DNA of 64,000 nt. It comes from Paludibacterium sp. B53371 (GTDB lineage: Bacteria > Pseudomonadota > Gammaproteobacteria > Burkholderiales > Chromobacteriaceae). Below, piece after piece: positions 43,640 through 53,096 of this stretch (position 1 is the stretch's first letter; each line of letters starts with the position of its first letter). Made by a program: the position numbers and the translations under genes. The stretch spans positions 930,001-994,000 of the forward strand of contig NZ_CP069163.1 of NCBI RefSeq assembly GCF_018802765.1, written 5' to 3'. Under the pieces are notes generated by a model. The model was not told the origin of the DNA, ran no database searches, and saw only the letters and a program-made list of their open reading frames with translations.

Positions 43640-44185
43640 ATGCCAAGCGATCCGTTTCTGATGGCGATTGTCACGGTGCTGATTCAGCAGTTGTCCTGGG
43701 GGGTACATGCGATTCTGATCATCGGCTGGGTCTACTGCAGCGAGTTCACCCGCCGAGTCTGCATCCTGCTGGCGGCTACGTCGATCCTGCTGGTGTCGGT
43801 CAATCACCTGATCGGCGTTCTGAGCCCGCCTGGCACCTTGTTGCTCAACACCCGTGTGCCCCATTTGCAGCACAGTAGCCCACCTCTGCCGTTGATCAAT
43901 CAGATCGCCATCATCTCGGCGTTTGCGCTGATTTTCTGGCGCTGCCGCGGATTCCGTGGCTTTGCCATTGCCCACCTGCTGTTGCTGGCGCTGATTGCCG
44001 GTTTGCGCATTGGACTGGGCATGAACGACTGGCCGGTGGTGCTGGCCTCCATGATTTATGGCGCGCTGATGGCGGGATTGCTGGGAGAAGTGGCGGGCTG
44101 GTTTGTGCCGGCTGTCGCGCACATTTCGGCGCGCTGGCATGAGAAATTTTTTGCCTGGTGGCAGAAAAGGGCGCTAACTAAATGA
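43640..44185 (+). CDS. Small membrane protein, possibly degenerate PAP2-like
   Basis: A 181-residue protein with five hydrophobic segments. ATG at 43640 has a GAGGGTAGGG ribosome site. The stretch RIGLGMNDWPVVLASMIYGALMAGLLGEVAG occupies the place of the third PAP2 motif (SRxxLGxHxxxDVxAG), but catalytic histidine and aspartate are not in place, so a phosphatase activity is not claimed. It lies 64 bases ahead of a two-component operon in the same direction and may be part of it. Confidence 0.6.
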   Translation: MPSDPFLMAIVTVLIQQLSWGVHAILIIGWVYCSEFTRRVCILLAATSILLVSVNHLIGVLSPPGTLLLNTRVPHLQHSSPPLPLINQIAIISAFALIFWRCRGFRGFAIAHLLLLALIAGLRIGLGMNDWPVVLASMIYGALMAGLLGEVAGWFVPAVAHISARWHEKFFAWWQKRALTK

Positions 44186-44249
44186 AGACCGATACGCAAG
44201 CTGTCTTTGTCCTGTCGGCTGGAGCAACAACAAGTCGGAGAAGGTTGTC

Positions 44250-44915
44250 ATGCGTGTGTTGTTGATTGAAGACGATCCGATGATCGGCGAGGAAGTGCAG
44301 GCCGCCTTGCGCGAAGCCGCCTATGCGGTTGACTGGGTGCGCGATGGGGTGACGGCCTCGAATTATATCGGCAGCGATTTATATGATGTGGCCCTGCTGG
44401 ACCTGGGGCTGCCAGGGTGCGATGGCATGACGGTGTTGCGCCAGTTGCGTAGCCGGGCCAATCCCTTGCCGGTGCTGATCCTCAGCGCCCGTGACCAGTT
44501 GCAGGACCGGCTGCATGGTCTGGATGAGGGCGCCGACGATTATCTGGTCAAGCCCTTTGCCATGGCGGAACTGTTGGCGCGCATGAGGGTGGTGATCCGG
44601 CGCCGTGGCGGGCAGGGGGATAGCGTGCTGAGCAATGGTCTGCTGTCGCTGAATGTACTCAGCAAAGAAGCTCAGGTCGCGCAGGGGGAGCCGGTGAGGC
44701 TGACTCAGCGCGAGTTTTCCCTGCTTCACACTTTGTTGCAGCGGCCGGGGGCGATCTTTTCCCGCGCAGAGCTGGAAGACAAGATTTACGGCTGGGGGGA
44801 GGAGGTCGAGAGCAATGCCGTGGCGTTTCTGATCCATGCCTTGCGCAAGAAACTCGGCCATGAGGCGATCAAGAATGTCAGGGGGTTGGGATGGATGGTC
44901 TCAAAGCGCGACTAG
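44250..44915 (+). CDS. OmpR-family response regulator, QseB/PmrA-like
   Basis: A 221-residue regulator. The receiver domain (residues 1-115) has the acidic pair D8-D9, the phosphorylated D51 in ALLDLGLPG, and K101 region LVKPFAMAELLARM. The winged helix (about 125-221) includes RLTQREFSLLHTLLQRPGAIFSR and SNAVAFLIHALRKKLG. It overlaps the kinase gene by 25 bases, so the two are coupled. The QseB/PmrA branch controls membrane and lipid A modification or motility genes in other species; the target here is unknown. Confidence 0.93.
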   Translation: MRVLLIEDDPMIGEEVQAALREAAYAVDWVRDGVTASNYIGSDLYDVALLDLGLPGCDGMTVLRQLRSRANPLPVLILSARDQLQDRLHGLDEGADDYLVKPFAMAELLARMRVVIRRRGGQGDSVLSNGLLSLNVLSKEAQVAQGEPVRLTQREFSLLHTLLQRPGAIFSRAELEDKIYGWGEEVESNAVAFLIHALRKKLGHEAIKNVRGLGWMVSKRD

Positions 44916-46234
44916 CCGCGTCGGTGCAGTTTCGCCTGTCGCTGGGGCTAGCCATGTCGATCTTGCTGGTGGCCATGGTGGCCACGGTCTCCTCATTCCG
45001 TTCGGCGTATGACGAAGCCTACGAGCTGCAGGATGAAACCCTGCGCCAGATTGCCTCCCTGCTCGGTAAATCCAACCTGCGCCTGATTACCGAACCACTG
45101 ACTGGCGAGGTGAATGAAGATGACCCCTCTTCGCAGGTCATCGTGCAGTCGCTCAACCGGCATCCCTCGGCGGCTGTGCGCCCTGGACAGCCGCATTTGA
45201 TCCTGCCCGGCACGCTGCGGGACGGGATCTACACACTGGATAGTGCCGGCACACCCTATCGGGTGCTGATTCGCTCCCTGGGCAACGGGGAGCGGGTGGC
45301 CGTGGCGCAGGCGACCTGGCTGCGAGATGAAAATGCCCGGGAGAGTGCCGAAAGTACCATCATGCCGTTTCTGGTGCTGATCCCGCTGATGCTGCTGATC
45401 ACGGCCATCCTGATCAGACGTACCTTCGTGCCGATCACCAGGGCCGCCGATGAGCTGGACCGTCGTGATGATGTGCTCTCTCCACTGGACGAGCAGCATA
45501 TCCCTGCGGAGATCAAACCCTTTGTGCGCTCAATCAACCGGCTGCTGGCGCGCATTGCCGCCCTGCTCGGGCAGCAGCGGCGTTTTATTGCCGATGCGGC
45601 GCATGAATTGCGCTCGCCACTGACGGCGCTGACGCTGCAGGTCGAGCGCCTGGCCGGCACCGAGCTGTCTGAAGCCGCTCGCGAGCGTCTGGATCAGGTC
45701 AAGATCGGCATTGAGCGCGAGCGGCTGTTGCTGGAAAAGCTGCTGGATCTCGCCCGGGCGCAAACCGATGCTGAGCCACTCGCGGAACCAGTGAGTCTCC
45801 ATCAGCTGTTCCGAACCGTGCTGGCCGATCTGCTGCCACTGGCTGAGAGTCGGCAACAGGATATCGGACTGCAGCCGGGCGAAGATATCGTGCTGACCAC
45901 CTCGGCATTTGATCTGGCGCTGTTGGTGCGCAATCTGATTGAGAATGCCATCCGCTATACCCCGGAGGGGGGGCGGATCGATCTGGTGGTGTCGCAACAG
46001 GCGCAATCAGTCGTGATTCAGATCCGGGATAACGGGCCGGGTATTGCCCCCGACGATCGTGAGCGGGTGTTCGATGCGTTCTATCGGATTCCCGGCAGCA
46101 GCGAGATCGGGTCCGGCCTTGGCCTGTCCATTGTGCAGTCGCTGGCCCGGCGGCTGGGGGCGACGATCCGGCTCGCCTGGACTGATGAAGTGGCCCGACG
46201 AGGGTTGGCTGTCTGGATTGTTTTTGACCAGTGA
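44891..46234 (+). CDS. Sensor histidine kinase, QseC/PmrB-like
   Basis: A 447-residue kinase. Two membrane segments (about 15-37 and 158-178) enclose a periplasmic sensor of about 120 residues. A HAMP segment precedes the dimerisation domain with the phosphorylated histidine H238 in FIADAAHELRSPLTAL. The catalytic domain has the N-box RNLIENAIRYTPEGG and G-box DNGPGIAPDDRERVFDAFYR...SGLGLSIVQ. The stimulus cannot be read. It partners the regulator it overlaps; the polyamine oxidase gene follows 13 bases later and may be a target. Confidence 0.92.
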   Translation: MDGLKARLAASVQFRLSLGLAMSILLVAMVATVSSFRSAYDEAYELQDETLRQIASLLGKSNLRLITEPLTGEVNEDDPSSQVIVQSLNRHPSAAVRPGQPHLILPGTLRDGIYTLDSAGTPYRVLIRSLGNGERVAVAQATWLRDENARESAESTIMPFLVLIPLMLLITAILIRRTFVPITRAADELDRRDDVLSPLDEQHIPAEIKPFVRSINRLLARIAALLGQQRRFIADAAHELRSPLTALTLQVERLAGTELSEAARERLDQVKIGIERERLLLEKLLDLARAQTDAEPLAEPVSLHQLFRTVLADLLPLAESRQQDIGLQPGEDIVLTTSAFDLALLVRNLIENAIRYTPEGGRIDLVVSQQAQSVVIQIRDNGPGIAPDDRERVFDAFYRIPGSSEIGSGLGLSIVQSLARRLGATIRLAWTDEVARRGLAVWIVFDQ

Positions 46235-46247
46235 TAGGAGGAGCGGG

Positions 46248-48152
46248 ATGCACGATATTACCCGACGCGATTTTCTGAATGGTTTGGCCTGGGCTGGCAT
46301 CAGCGGTGCGCTGGCCCCCCTGGGCGCCTTTGCCGCCACCGGCCCGGCGGCAGCCGGTTATCCGCCTGCGCTCACCGGCATGCGCGGTGCGCATCAGGGT
46401 GCCTTCGAATCCGCCCATGCGCTGGCCTGGGGGGGTAAGCCCGACTTCGGGCCGGTCAGCGGCCCGGTGGAACAATATGATCTGATCATCATTGGTGCCG
46501 GCATCAGCGGTCTCAGTGCGGCGCTGTACTACCGTGATCTGGTCAAGGCCGATGCCCGCATCCTGATTCTGGATAACCATGATGATTTTGGTGGACATGC
46601 CAAGCGCAACGAGTTCGGCATCGATGGCCGAACCTTGCTGAGCTACGGCGGTACTCAGTCTTTTGATGATCCGGCCAGTTACAGCAAGCAGGCCGCAGCG
46701 CTCTTGCGTCGCGTCGGGATCAACCTGACCCGTCTGGAAGACGCTTATGACCTGGGCTTTTTTCCGCGCTACAAACTTAGCAGCGGCATTTACTATGACC
46801 CCGCCGATTTTGGTCGTGCCACGTTGCTGCGCAGTGGCCTGCCGACCAGCAGTCCGGTGGCTGCGGATATTCGTGGCTGGGTACCGGGCCTGCAACTGCC
46901 GCCGTCTTTTGCCAGTACCCTGTCGCAGGCACCGCTGAGCAGCGCACAGCGCAGCAAGTTGCAACAGGTGCTGTCGCCGGGCAAGGCCGCCATGCAGTAC
47001 TTCCAGGGTGATCAAGGGGAGCAGCGCCTCTATGGCCAAAGCTATCTGTCTTTCCTGCGTAGGGTGTATGGCATCGAGGACAAGGCGCTGCTCAAGCTGT
47101 TATCGATGACGCTGGCGGAAGAGGCGGCGCTTGGTGGCAACGGCGTGTCGCTGGCGCTGGCGCAGGAGGGGGGCTTGCTGGGTTTGCCGGATGGCAACTG
47201 GCTGGCCAGGCAACTGGATGATGACAGCCTGGCGCCGGATGATGAGCGTGAGGACGACGAAGGCTATGTCTATCATTTCCCGGATGGCAATGCCTCGCTG
47301 GCCCGTCTATTGGTGCAAAAGCTGGTGCCGCGCGTGGCGCGCTTCGACAGTGCCGAGCAATGCCTGAGCACGCGCTTTGATTACAACCAGCTTGACCGTC
47401 CTGATCAGCCCGTGCGTATCCGTCTGAGCAGTATGGCCGTACAAGCGGACAACCAGTCCGGCGGCACGTATGTGCGTTACCTGCAAAACGGCAGGCTGCA
47501 TGAGGCGCGGGCTCGGCACACCGTCATGGCCGGCTGGCACATGATGGCCGCCCACATCATTCCCAGCCTGAGTCCGAACCAGAAAGCCGCGATGCGTGCC
47601 AACATCAAGATGCCGCTGGTGTATGCCCAGGTGGCGCTGCGCAACTGGCAGCCGATTGCCCGCAGCGGCGTGGCGGCGGCCTATTGCCCCGGCTCGTATT
47701 TTCAGTATGTGCAAATGGACTTTCCGGTCAGCATGGGGGCGTACCAGCCGCGTCGCGCACCGGATCAGCCGCATGTACTGCTGATGGCCCGCATGCCCTG
47801 TCCACCGTTTGGCGAGGGCAGTGTGGCCGATTTGTTGCGGCAAGGCCGTGCCGATTTGCTGGCGACCGACTTTGCCCAGTTTGAACAGCAGATTCGTCAG
47901 CAACTGACTGGCATGTACGGGCCGCATGGTTTTGATGCCAACAAGCAGATTGCCGCGATCACGGTCAATCGCTGGCCGCACGGCTATGTCTATGAAGATG
48001 CGCTCTACCAGGGCAAGCCTGCCCATCTGCTGGCCAGCAAGCGCCATGGCAACATCGTGATGGCCAATGCCGATGCGGCCGGCCGGGCCTACACCGATGC
48101 GGCCATCGATATGGCCTGGCGCGCGGTGCAGGCGTTGAAGGCCGGCACTTGA
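46248..48152 (+). CDS. spdH: Tat-exported FAD-dependent spermidine dehydrogenase-like protein
   Basis: A 634-residue flavoprotein. A twin-arginine motif (RRDFLNGLAWAG, residues 6-17) begins a Tat signal peptide ending after about residue 36. The FAD dinucleotide-binding motif YDLIIIGAGISGLSAALYYRD (about 78-98) and LDNHDDFGGHAKRNEF follow. Overall length, the opening MRGAHQGAFESAHALAWGG of the mature part, and a histidine/acid-rich middle (DDDSLAPDDERED) match spermidine dehydrogenase SpdH of Pseudomonas. It would oxidise spermidine in the periplasm. Ribosome site AGGAGGAG. The gene follows a two-component system closely, so it may be regulated by it. Confidence 0.82.
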   Translation: MHDITRRDFLNGLAWAGISGALAPLGAFAATGPAAAGYPPALTGMRGAHQGAFESAHALAWGGKPDFGPVSGPVEQYDLIIIGAGISGLSAALYYRDLVKADARILILDNHDDFGGHAKRNEFGIDGRTLLSYGGTQSFDDPASYSKQAAALLRRVGINLTRLEDAYDLGFFPRYKLSSGIYYDPADFGRATLLRSGLPTSSPVAADIRGWVPGLQLPPSFASTLSQAPLSSAQRSKLQQVLSPGKAAMQYFQGDQGEQRLYGQSYLSFLRRVYGIEDKALLKLLSMTLAEEAALGGNGVSLALAQEGGLLGLPDGNWLARQLDDDSLAPDDEREDDEGYVYHFPDGNASLARLLVQKLVPRVARFDSAEQCLSTRFDYNQLDRPDQPVRIRLSSMAVQADNQSGGTYVRYLQNGRLHEARARHTVMAGWHMMAAHIIPSLSPNQKAAMRANIKMPLVYAQVALRNWQPIARSGVAAAYCPGSYFQYVQMDFPVSMGAYQPRRAPDQPHVLLMARMPCPPFGEGSVADLLRQGRADLLATDFAQFEQQIRQQLTGMYGPHGFDANKQIAAITVNRWPHGYVYEDALYQGKPAHLLASKRHGNIVMANADAAGRAYTDAAIDMAWRAVQALKAGT

Positions 48153-48183
48153 GCGTGGGAGCGCTCCGGCACCGGCCCGGCGT

Positions 48184-49725
48184 TCAATGCCCGGTGGCTC
48201 CCTCGACGATGCGTCGTGCTCGCGGCGCCAGCCAGATCGAACTGGCGGCAAAGATCAGGATCCCCGCCATGGCCAGGAACACCTGATTGGTGGCCAGCAT
48301 GACGGCCTGACCGTTGAGTATCTGGTCCATGCTGCCGCGAATGCTGTCCAGCGACAGGCCGGCTGACTGCATGCTGCGCAGGGCTTCCCCCGAGTTGTCC
48401 AGCTGCGCCACCAGGTCAGCATGGTTGTACTTGATGCGGTCTTCCCACACGGTACTGACCATGGAGGTGGCAAAGGCGCCGGCCAGGGTACGCAGGAAGT
48501 TCATCAGGCCGGCGGCAGAGGCTGTTTCGGCCTCGTCTACAGCCGCCAGCGCCAGTCCGGTCAGCGGCACGAAGAACAGCGGCATGCCGAGCCCCATCAG
48601 CAACAAGGGGGTGGCAATCTGCCAATAGGTCATGTCTGTGGTGCCCATCGAGCGCCATGCCGTCACCAGTCCCATCCAGCAGACGCCGATGAAGACCAGC
48701 CGTCTGCCGTCCACCCGCATCGACAGCGCGGCGACACCCGGCGCGATCAGGACGGCCAGTACGCCGCTCCAGGCGGTGGTCATGCCGGCCCAGGTGGCGG
48801 TGTAGCCCATGAAGTTTTGCAGCCACAGCGGGGTCAGTACATTGATGCCGAAAAAGGCGCCGAAGGCCAGGACCAGCGTGACCAGACTCATCGAGTAGCC
48901 CCGGTGGCGAAATACCCTGAGATCCACGACCGGATGTTCTGCCGTCAGCTCCCAGATCAGGAAGGCAAGAAAGCCGACGACGGCGACGATGGCCAGCAGG
49001 CAGATCTCTACCGAGGAGAACCAGTCCAGGTCTTTGCCTTCATCCAGCATGATCTGCAGCGACCCGACCCAGAGAATCAGCAGGCACAGACCGGTCAGAT
49101 CGATCGGCGCGCGCGCCAGCGACTGTTCATAGCGCTTGAGCAGGCGCCAGGCCCCCAGGGCGCAGATCAGGGCGACCGGGACATTGATCATGAAGATCCA
49201 TGGCCAGGAAGCGCTGTCGCACAGCACCCCGCCCAGAATCGGGCCCAGAATCGGTGCCACCAGCGTGGTCATGGCCCAGATGCCGGTGGCGGCCGCGGCC
49301 TTGTCCTTGGGGAAAATCCGCAGCAGCAGGGTCTGCGACAGGGGCATCAGCGGCCCACCGGACAAACCTTGCAGCACCCGTGCGGCTACCAGTATCCCGA
49401 GCGAATTGGACAGGCCGCACAGCGCTGAACACAGGCCGAACAGGGCCATCGAGGTGGCAAACACCCTGACGGCGCCAAAGCGGGCCGCCAGCCAGCCGGT
49501 CAGTGGCACGGTAATGGCTTCGGCAACGGCATACGAAGTAATCACCCAGGTGCCCTGGCTCGAGGTCACCCCCAGGGCGCCGGCGATGTTGGAGACCGAG
49601 ACGTTGGCAATCGTCGTATCCAGCACGGCGATGAAATTGGCGGCTGCCAGCGCCAGGGCGGCCAGCAGCAACCAGACACCATGCAGGGGTTCTTCCCCGG
49701 AGGGCAATTCAGTCGTTGTCGACAT
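48184..49725 (-). CDS. emrB: DHA2-family drug efflux pump, EmrB/QacA type
   Basis: A 513-residue major facilitator with fourteen hydrophobic segments. Motifs: FIAVLDTTIANVSVSNIAGALG (motif D1), WVITSYAVAEAITVPLTGWLAARFG, LQGLSGGPLMPLSQTLLL (motif C antiporter) and PILGPILGGVLCDSASWPWIFMINVP. It is the last gene of an outer-membrane factor-EmrA-EmrB operon, after EmrA by 9 bases. Such pumps expel hydrophobic compounds through EmrA and an outer-membrane channel, driven by protons. Confidence 0.93.
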   Translation of the reverse strand: MSTTTELPSGEEPLHGVWLLLAALALAAANFIAVLDTTIANVSVSNIAGALGVTSSQGTWVITSYAVAEAITVPLTGWLAARFGAVRVFATSMALFGLCSALCGLSNSLGILVAARVLQGLSGGPLMPLSQTLLLRIFPKDKAAAATGIWAMTTLVAPILGPILGGVLCDSASWPWIFMINVPVALICALGAWRLLKRYEQSLARAPIDLTGLCLLILWVGSLQIMLDEGKDLDWFSSVEICLLAIVAVVGFLAFLIWELTAEHPVVDLRVFRHRGYSMSLVTLVLAFGAFFGINVLTPLWLQNFMGYTATWAGMTTAWSGVLAVLIAPGVAALSMRVDGRRLVFIGVCWMGLVTAWRSMGTTDMTYWQIATPLLLMGLGMPLFFVPLTGLALAAVDEAETASAAGLMNFLRTLAGAFATSMVSTVWEDRIKYNHADLVAQLDNSGEALRSMQSAGLSLDSIRGSMDQILNGQAVMLATNQVFLAMAGILIFAASSIWLAPRARRIVEGATGH

Positions 49726-49734
49726 ACCGGCTCC

Positions 49735-50841
49735 TTACTTGCCGTCGCGGGTGTCGATTCGCACCTGCATCGACAGCCCGACCTGCAGGGGGTGACGTGC
49801 CAGTTCAGCCGGGTCCAGCTGGATGCGGATCGGCAGACGCTGAACCACCTTGATCCAGTTGCCTGTGGCGTTTTGTGCCGGAATCATGGCGAAGGCCGAA
49901 CCGGTACCCCCGGCAAACCCGGCCACCACCCCGTGATAGCGTACGCTGCTGCCATAGAGGTCCGCCGTCACCTCGGCCTTTTGTCCGGGGCGCACATCGG
50001 TCAGCTGGACTTCCTTGAAGTTGGCATCCACATGCATCTGTGCCAGCGGCACCACCGACAGCAGCACCGAACCGGCCTGGACACGCTGGCCGATCTGAAC
50101 CTGGCGTCGTGCCACCACCCCGTCGACCGGCGCACGCACGATGGTGCGCTCAAGATCCACCCGCGCCTGATCGCGCTTGGCGCGCGCCAGGGCTACCTCG
50201 GGGTTGGCCTCGACACTGCTGTTATCAATCAGCACATGGTTGGCATCACGCTGGCCGACCGCGGCCGCGCGGTTGGCATGGGCCTGCAGCGTCGCCGCAC
50301 GCGCTGCGCTCAGATTGGCCTGCGCCGAGGCAAAGGCATTTTGGGCCTGAGTCAGCTCCTCACCCGAGACCGAGCCGGTGCCGGCCAGTGCCTGGCGCCG
50401 CTTGAGGTCGATACTGGCACGCTCAAAATCGGCCTGTGCAGCCTGCAGTTGCGCTGTGGCGCGCGTCTGGGCGGCCAGTTGCGCGTCAATCTGTGCCTCC
50501 AGCCCGGCATCCGTGGCGACCATGCCGCGCACCTTGCGCACGGCGCGGCCGTACTCGGCCTCTGCCTGCTGCAAGGCCAGGGTGGCATCGGTATTGTCGA
50601 TCACGACCAGGACATCGCCGCGGCGCACCTTCTGGGTGTCGACAACATTGACGCGCGCCACGGTGCCGCCGACGGCCGGCGTGACCAGCGCCACTTCCGC
50701 TGCCGTATAGGCGTTGTCGGTGGAAACAAAGTTCGAGGCATACAGCAACCAGTAAGCGCCAAAGCCAGCGGCAGCGGCGACGCAGGCGCCGGCCAGCAGG
50801 ATAAACAGACGGCGGCGCTGATTCGGATTTGCGAGATTCAT
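49735..50841 (-). CDS. emrA: EmrA-type membrane fusion (adaptor) protein
   Basis: A 368-residue HlyD-family adaptor. One N-terminal membrane anchor (LFILLAGACVAAAAGFGAYWLLY) is followed by the barrel opening STDNAYTAAEVALVTPAVGGTVARVNVVDTQKVRRGDVLVVID, a helical hairpin (residues about 95-200) and the second lipoyl half with VRAPVDGVVARRQVQIGQRVQAGSVLLSVVPL. It bridges the EmrB pump and an outer-membrane factor. Middle gene of the operon, 9 and 19 bases from its neighbours. Confidence 0.93.
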   Translation of the reverse strand: MNLANPNQRRRLFILLAGACVAAAAGFGAYWLLYASNFVSTDNAYTAAEVALVTPAVGGTVARVNVVDTQKVRRGDVLVVIDNTDATLALQQAEAEYGRAVRKVRGMVATDAGLEAQIDAQLAAQTRATAQLQAAQADFERASIDLKRRQALAGTGSVSGEELTQAQNAFASAQANLSAARAATLQAHANRAAAVGQRDANHVLIDNSSVEANPEVALARAKRDQARVDLERTIVRAPVDGVVARRQVQIGQRVQAGSVLLSVVPLAQMHVDANFKEVQLTDVRPGQKAEVTADLYGSSVRYHGVVAGFAGGTGSAFAMIPAQNATGNWIKVVQRLPIRIQLDPAELARHPLQVGLSMQVRIDTRDGK

Positions 50842-50860
50842 AGTGGTCTTTCTTCAATCA

Positions 50861-52303
50861 TTATTCGGAGCGGAAGCCGCCACCCAGGGCGCGCACCAGC
50901 GCGACATCCTGGGTCAGGGCACGGGATTGCAGATCGGTCAGTGCCCGCTGGTTGGCGAGGAAGTTGTCTTCAGCACTCAGGACTTCGATGTAAGTCGACA
51001 GGCCGCCCTGATAGCGCTGCTGGGCGATACGCCAGGCATCTTTGGCGGCTTGTACCGCGTCGGCGGTATCGCCGAGCTGGGGCCCCAGTGCCCGCTGGCT
51101 CATGGCGGCATCTGCCACGCCATGCAGGGCTTCGGTCACGGTTTGCTGGTAGTTGGCCACTGCTTCTTCGTACTCTGCCCTTGCGCCGCGATACTGGGCA
51201 CGCAGGCGGCCGCCGTTGAAGATCGGCAGCGAGATCGCCGGACCGACGCTGCCGATTTCGGAGCCGGCCTTGGTCAGTTGACCCAGGCCCAGCGACTGCA
51301 ATCCGATGAAGGCATTCAAATTGACGTTCGGGTAGAAGGCTGCCTGGGCGACATCGATACGACGGCTGGCCGCCTCGGCGCGCAGACGGGCTGCCACCAC
51401 ATCCGGACGACGTCCCAGCAGATTGAGGGCCAGCGTGTCCGGCAGACCCAGCGGTCGGGCCAGATTCATCTGCGGACGACTGATGGTGCGGCCCCGATCC
51501 GGGCTCTTGCCCATCAGCGCCGCCAGTTGATTGCGCTGCAATTCGATTTTTTCGGCCAGACTTTTGACCTCTGCCCGTGAGGAGGCGGTACGCGCTTCGG
51601 CCTGACGCACGCTGCCGAGGGTTTCCAGACCATTGTCGTAGCGCTGGCGGAACAGGGTCGCGGTCTGGCTGCGCACGGCCGTGGCGGCGATGGCGGTATC
51701 CTGCGCCGCGAACAGACGGGCCAGTTCGGCATAGGCACTGGTGATGGCCGTGGTCAGCACCAGTCTTGCCTGAGCGGCTTCCGCCGCGGCGGCATCGCGC
51801 TCAGAAGTCGCGGCGGCCAGGGCAGCACGATTTCTTCCCCAGAAGTCCAGCTCCCAGCTGAAGTCCAGGGTGCTGCGTGCATAACCGTGCATGCCACTGG
51901 GCAACATCGCTCTCGGCGTCAGGTAGTTATAGCTTTGCTTGGCCGAGCTGATGTCGGCGTTGGCCGAGACTTGCGGCAAGGTGTCGGCGTCACTGCTGTC
52001 CAGGTTGGCTGCCGCCTGCTTCAGGCGGGCATCGGCCACGGCCAGACTCGGGGCGCTGACCAGGGCCTCGCGGATCAGACTGTCCAGTTGCGGATCGCCA
52101 TAGGCAGTCCACCAGTCGTCAGCCGGCCAGGCGCTGGCGTTCTGTGGCAGGTTGTCTGCCCAGCCGGCTGCGGGCGCCTGTATCTCGGGGAGTGCCGGAT
52201 GGGCCGGTAACTGGGCGCAGCCTGCCAGTGCCAGCGTGCAAGCCAGCACCAGCAAGCCGGAACCTTGGGCAATTCGGGGTAAATGCATGCGGTTCGATCT
52301 CAC
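50861..52303 (-). CDS. NodT/OprM-family outer-membrane efflux lipoprotein
   Basis: A 480-residue outer-membrane channel. The signal peptide ends in the lipobox LALAGC (lipid cysteine about residue 29). The mature chain has two repeated helical domains with WWTAYGDPQLDSLIREAL, PSLAVADARLKQAAANL, the repeat-linking RRPDVVAARLRAEAASRRIDVAQAAFYPNVNL and the closing QRYQGGLSTYIEVLSAE. A GTG at 52303 has AGAGG six bases before it and is preferred to GTG 52309 or ATG 52288. First gene of the operon, divergent from the TetR gene, with a palindromic operator-like site between. Confidence 0.9.
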   Translation of the reverse strand: MRSNRMHLPRIAQGSGLLVLACTLALAGCAQLPAHPALPEIQAPAAGWADNLPQNASAWPADDWWTAYGDPQLDSLIREALVSAPSLAVADARLKQAAANLDSSDADTLPQVSANADISSAKQSYNYLTPRAMLPSGMHGYARSTLDFSWELDFWGRNRAALAAATSERDAAAAEAAQARLVLTTAITSAYAELARLFAAQDTAIAATAVRSQTATLFRQRYDNGLETLGSVRQAEARTASSRAEVKSLAEKIELQRNQLAALMGKSPDRGRTISRPQMNLARPLGLPDTLALNLLGRRPDVVAARLRAEAASRRIDVAQAAFYPNVNLNAFIGLQSLGLGQLTKAGSEIGSVGPAISLPIFNGGRLRAQYRGARAEYEEAVANYQQTVTEALHGVADAAMSQRALGPQLGDTADAVQAAKDAWRIAQQRYQGGLSTYIEVLSAEDNFLANQRALTDLQSRALTQDVALVRALGGGFRSE

Positions 52304-52407
52304 GATCACCTCTTTTAACTAAACTGTACGGTACAGTCTGAATTGACAAAATGCCGCTGTCAAGAGAAACTGTACCAACAGGTTCAGTTAATGAAAGTGA
52401 GTGTGTC
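52304..52407. promoter_or_regulatory. Divergent efflux/TetR promoter region with operator-like palindrome
   Basis: A perfect 15-bp palindrome, ACTGTAC-G-GTACAGT, lies at 52323-52337. A second half-site, AAACTGTAC, occupies 52367-52375. The plus-strand promoter TTGACA (52343-52348)-17-GAAACT (52366-52371) for the TetR gene overlaps that half-site at its -10. On the minus strand a weaker TTGTCA/AGTTTA pair spans the palindrome. TetR proteins usually bind such sites to repress both directions. The same TAAACTGTAC occurs at the TetR gene of 22108 (22074-22083). Confidence 0.65.
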
Positions 52408-53007
52408 ATGCGAGCCAAGTCTGAGATCCGTCGCCAGGCCATCCTGGATGTGGCGGAGGAGGTGTTCCGCGAGAAGGGGTTCGAGCTGGCCTCGATGTCG
52501 GAGATCACTGCCCGTGTCGGCGGTTCCAAGGCCACGCTCTACAATTATTTCGCCTCCAAGGAGGATCTGTTCCTCGAGGTGATGCACCGCTTTGCCGAGA
52601 CCGCCATCCATCCCCTGTTTGAAGGGCTGGATGCGCAGCAGCCCCTGCGGCAGACCCTGCAGACCTTCGGCGAGTCATTCATCGGCTTCATCAGCCAGCA
52701 GCGCCTGATCACCTTGATCCGGGTGTTGTATGCCGAGTCAGGGCGTACCGATGTTGGCCGGCGCTTCTATCTGCAGGGGCCTCATGATGGAGAGATCAAG
52801 CTGGCGCAGTATCTGCAGTCGTGCATGGAGCGCGGTGCATTACGTCAGACTGATCCGCGGGTCGCCAGCTGTCACATGATGGCCCTGTTGCGCGCGGAAA
52901 TTCTGGACCCCTTGCTATTCGGCGCCAGCGAGCTGGCGCAGCTCCCCCCGATCCCGCAGACGGTCGAGCGGGCGGTCGAGACGTTTTTGCTTGCCTATCG
53001 TCCCTGA
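52408..53007 (+). CDS. TetR/AcrR-family repressor of the efflux operon
   Basis: A 199-residue regulator. The helix-turn-helix (residues about 8-55) reads ILDVAEEVFREKGFELASMSEITARVGGSKATLYNYFASKEDLF and the C-domain (about 80-195) resembles the AcrR group with AefR-like features. It is divergent from the outer-membrane factor-EmrA-EmrB operon across a palindrome that it probably binds; repression of the operon and of itself is inferred. It is a paralogue of the TetR protein at 22108. Confidence 0.9.
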   Translation: MRAKSEIRRQAILDVAEEVFREKGFELASMSEITARVGGSKATLYNYFASKEDLFLEVMHRFAETAIHPLFEGLDAQQPLRQTLQTFGESFIGFISQQRLITLIRVLYAESGRTDVGRRFYLQGPHDGEIKLAQYLQSCMERGALRQTDPRVASCHMMALLRAEILDPLLFGASELAQLPPIPQTVERAVETFLLAYRP

Positions 53008-53096
53008 TGCCGACACCGGGGGGGGTAAAGGGTCACTAAACTCCTGGTGAAAATAGTCGATATTAGAACTACCAGACTGTCGCCACGGAGGTTGCC

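Noticed and set aside
46044-46247. N-terminal extension of the SpdH-like protein back to 46044
   Set aside because: It overlaps the histidine kinase gene, and the twin-arginine signal begins right after ATG 46248, which has a strong ribosome site.
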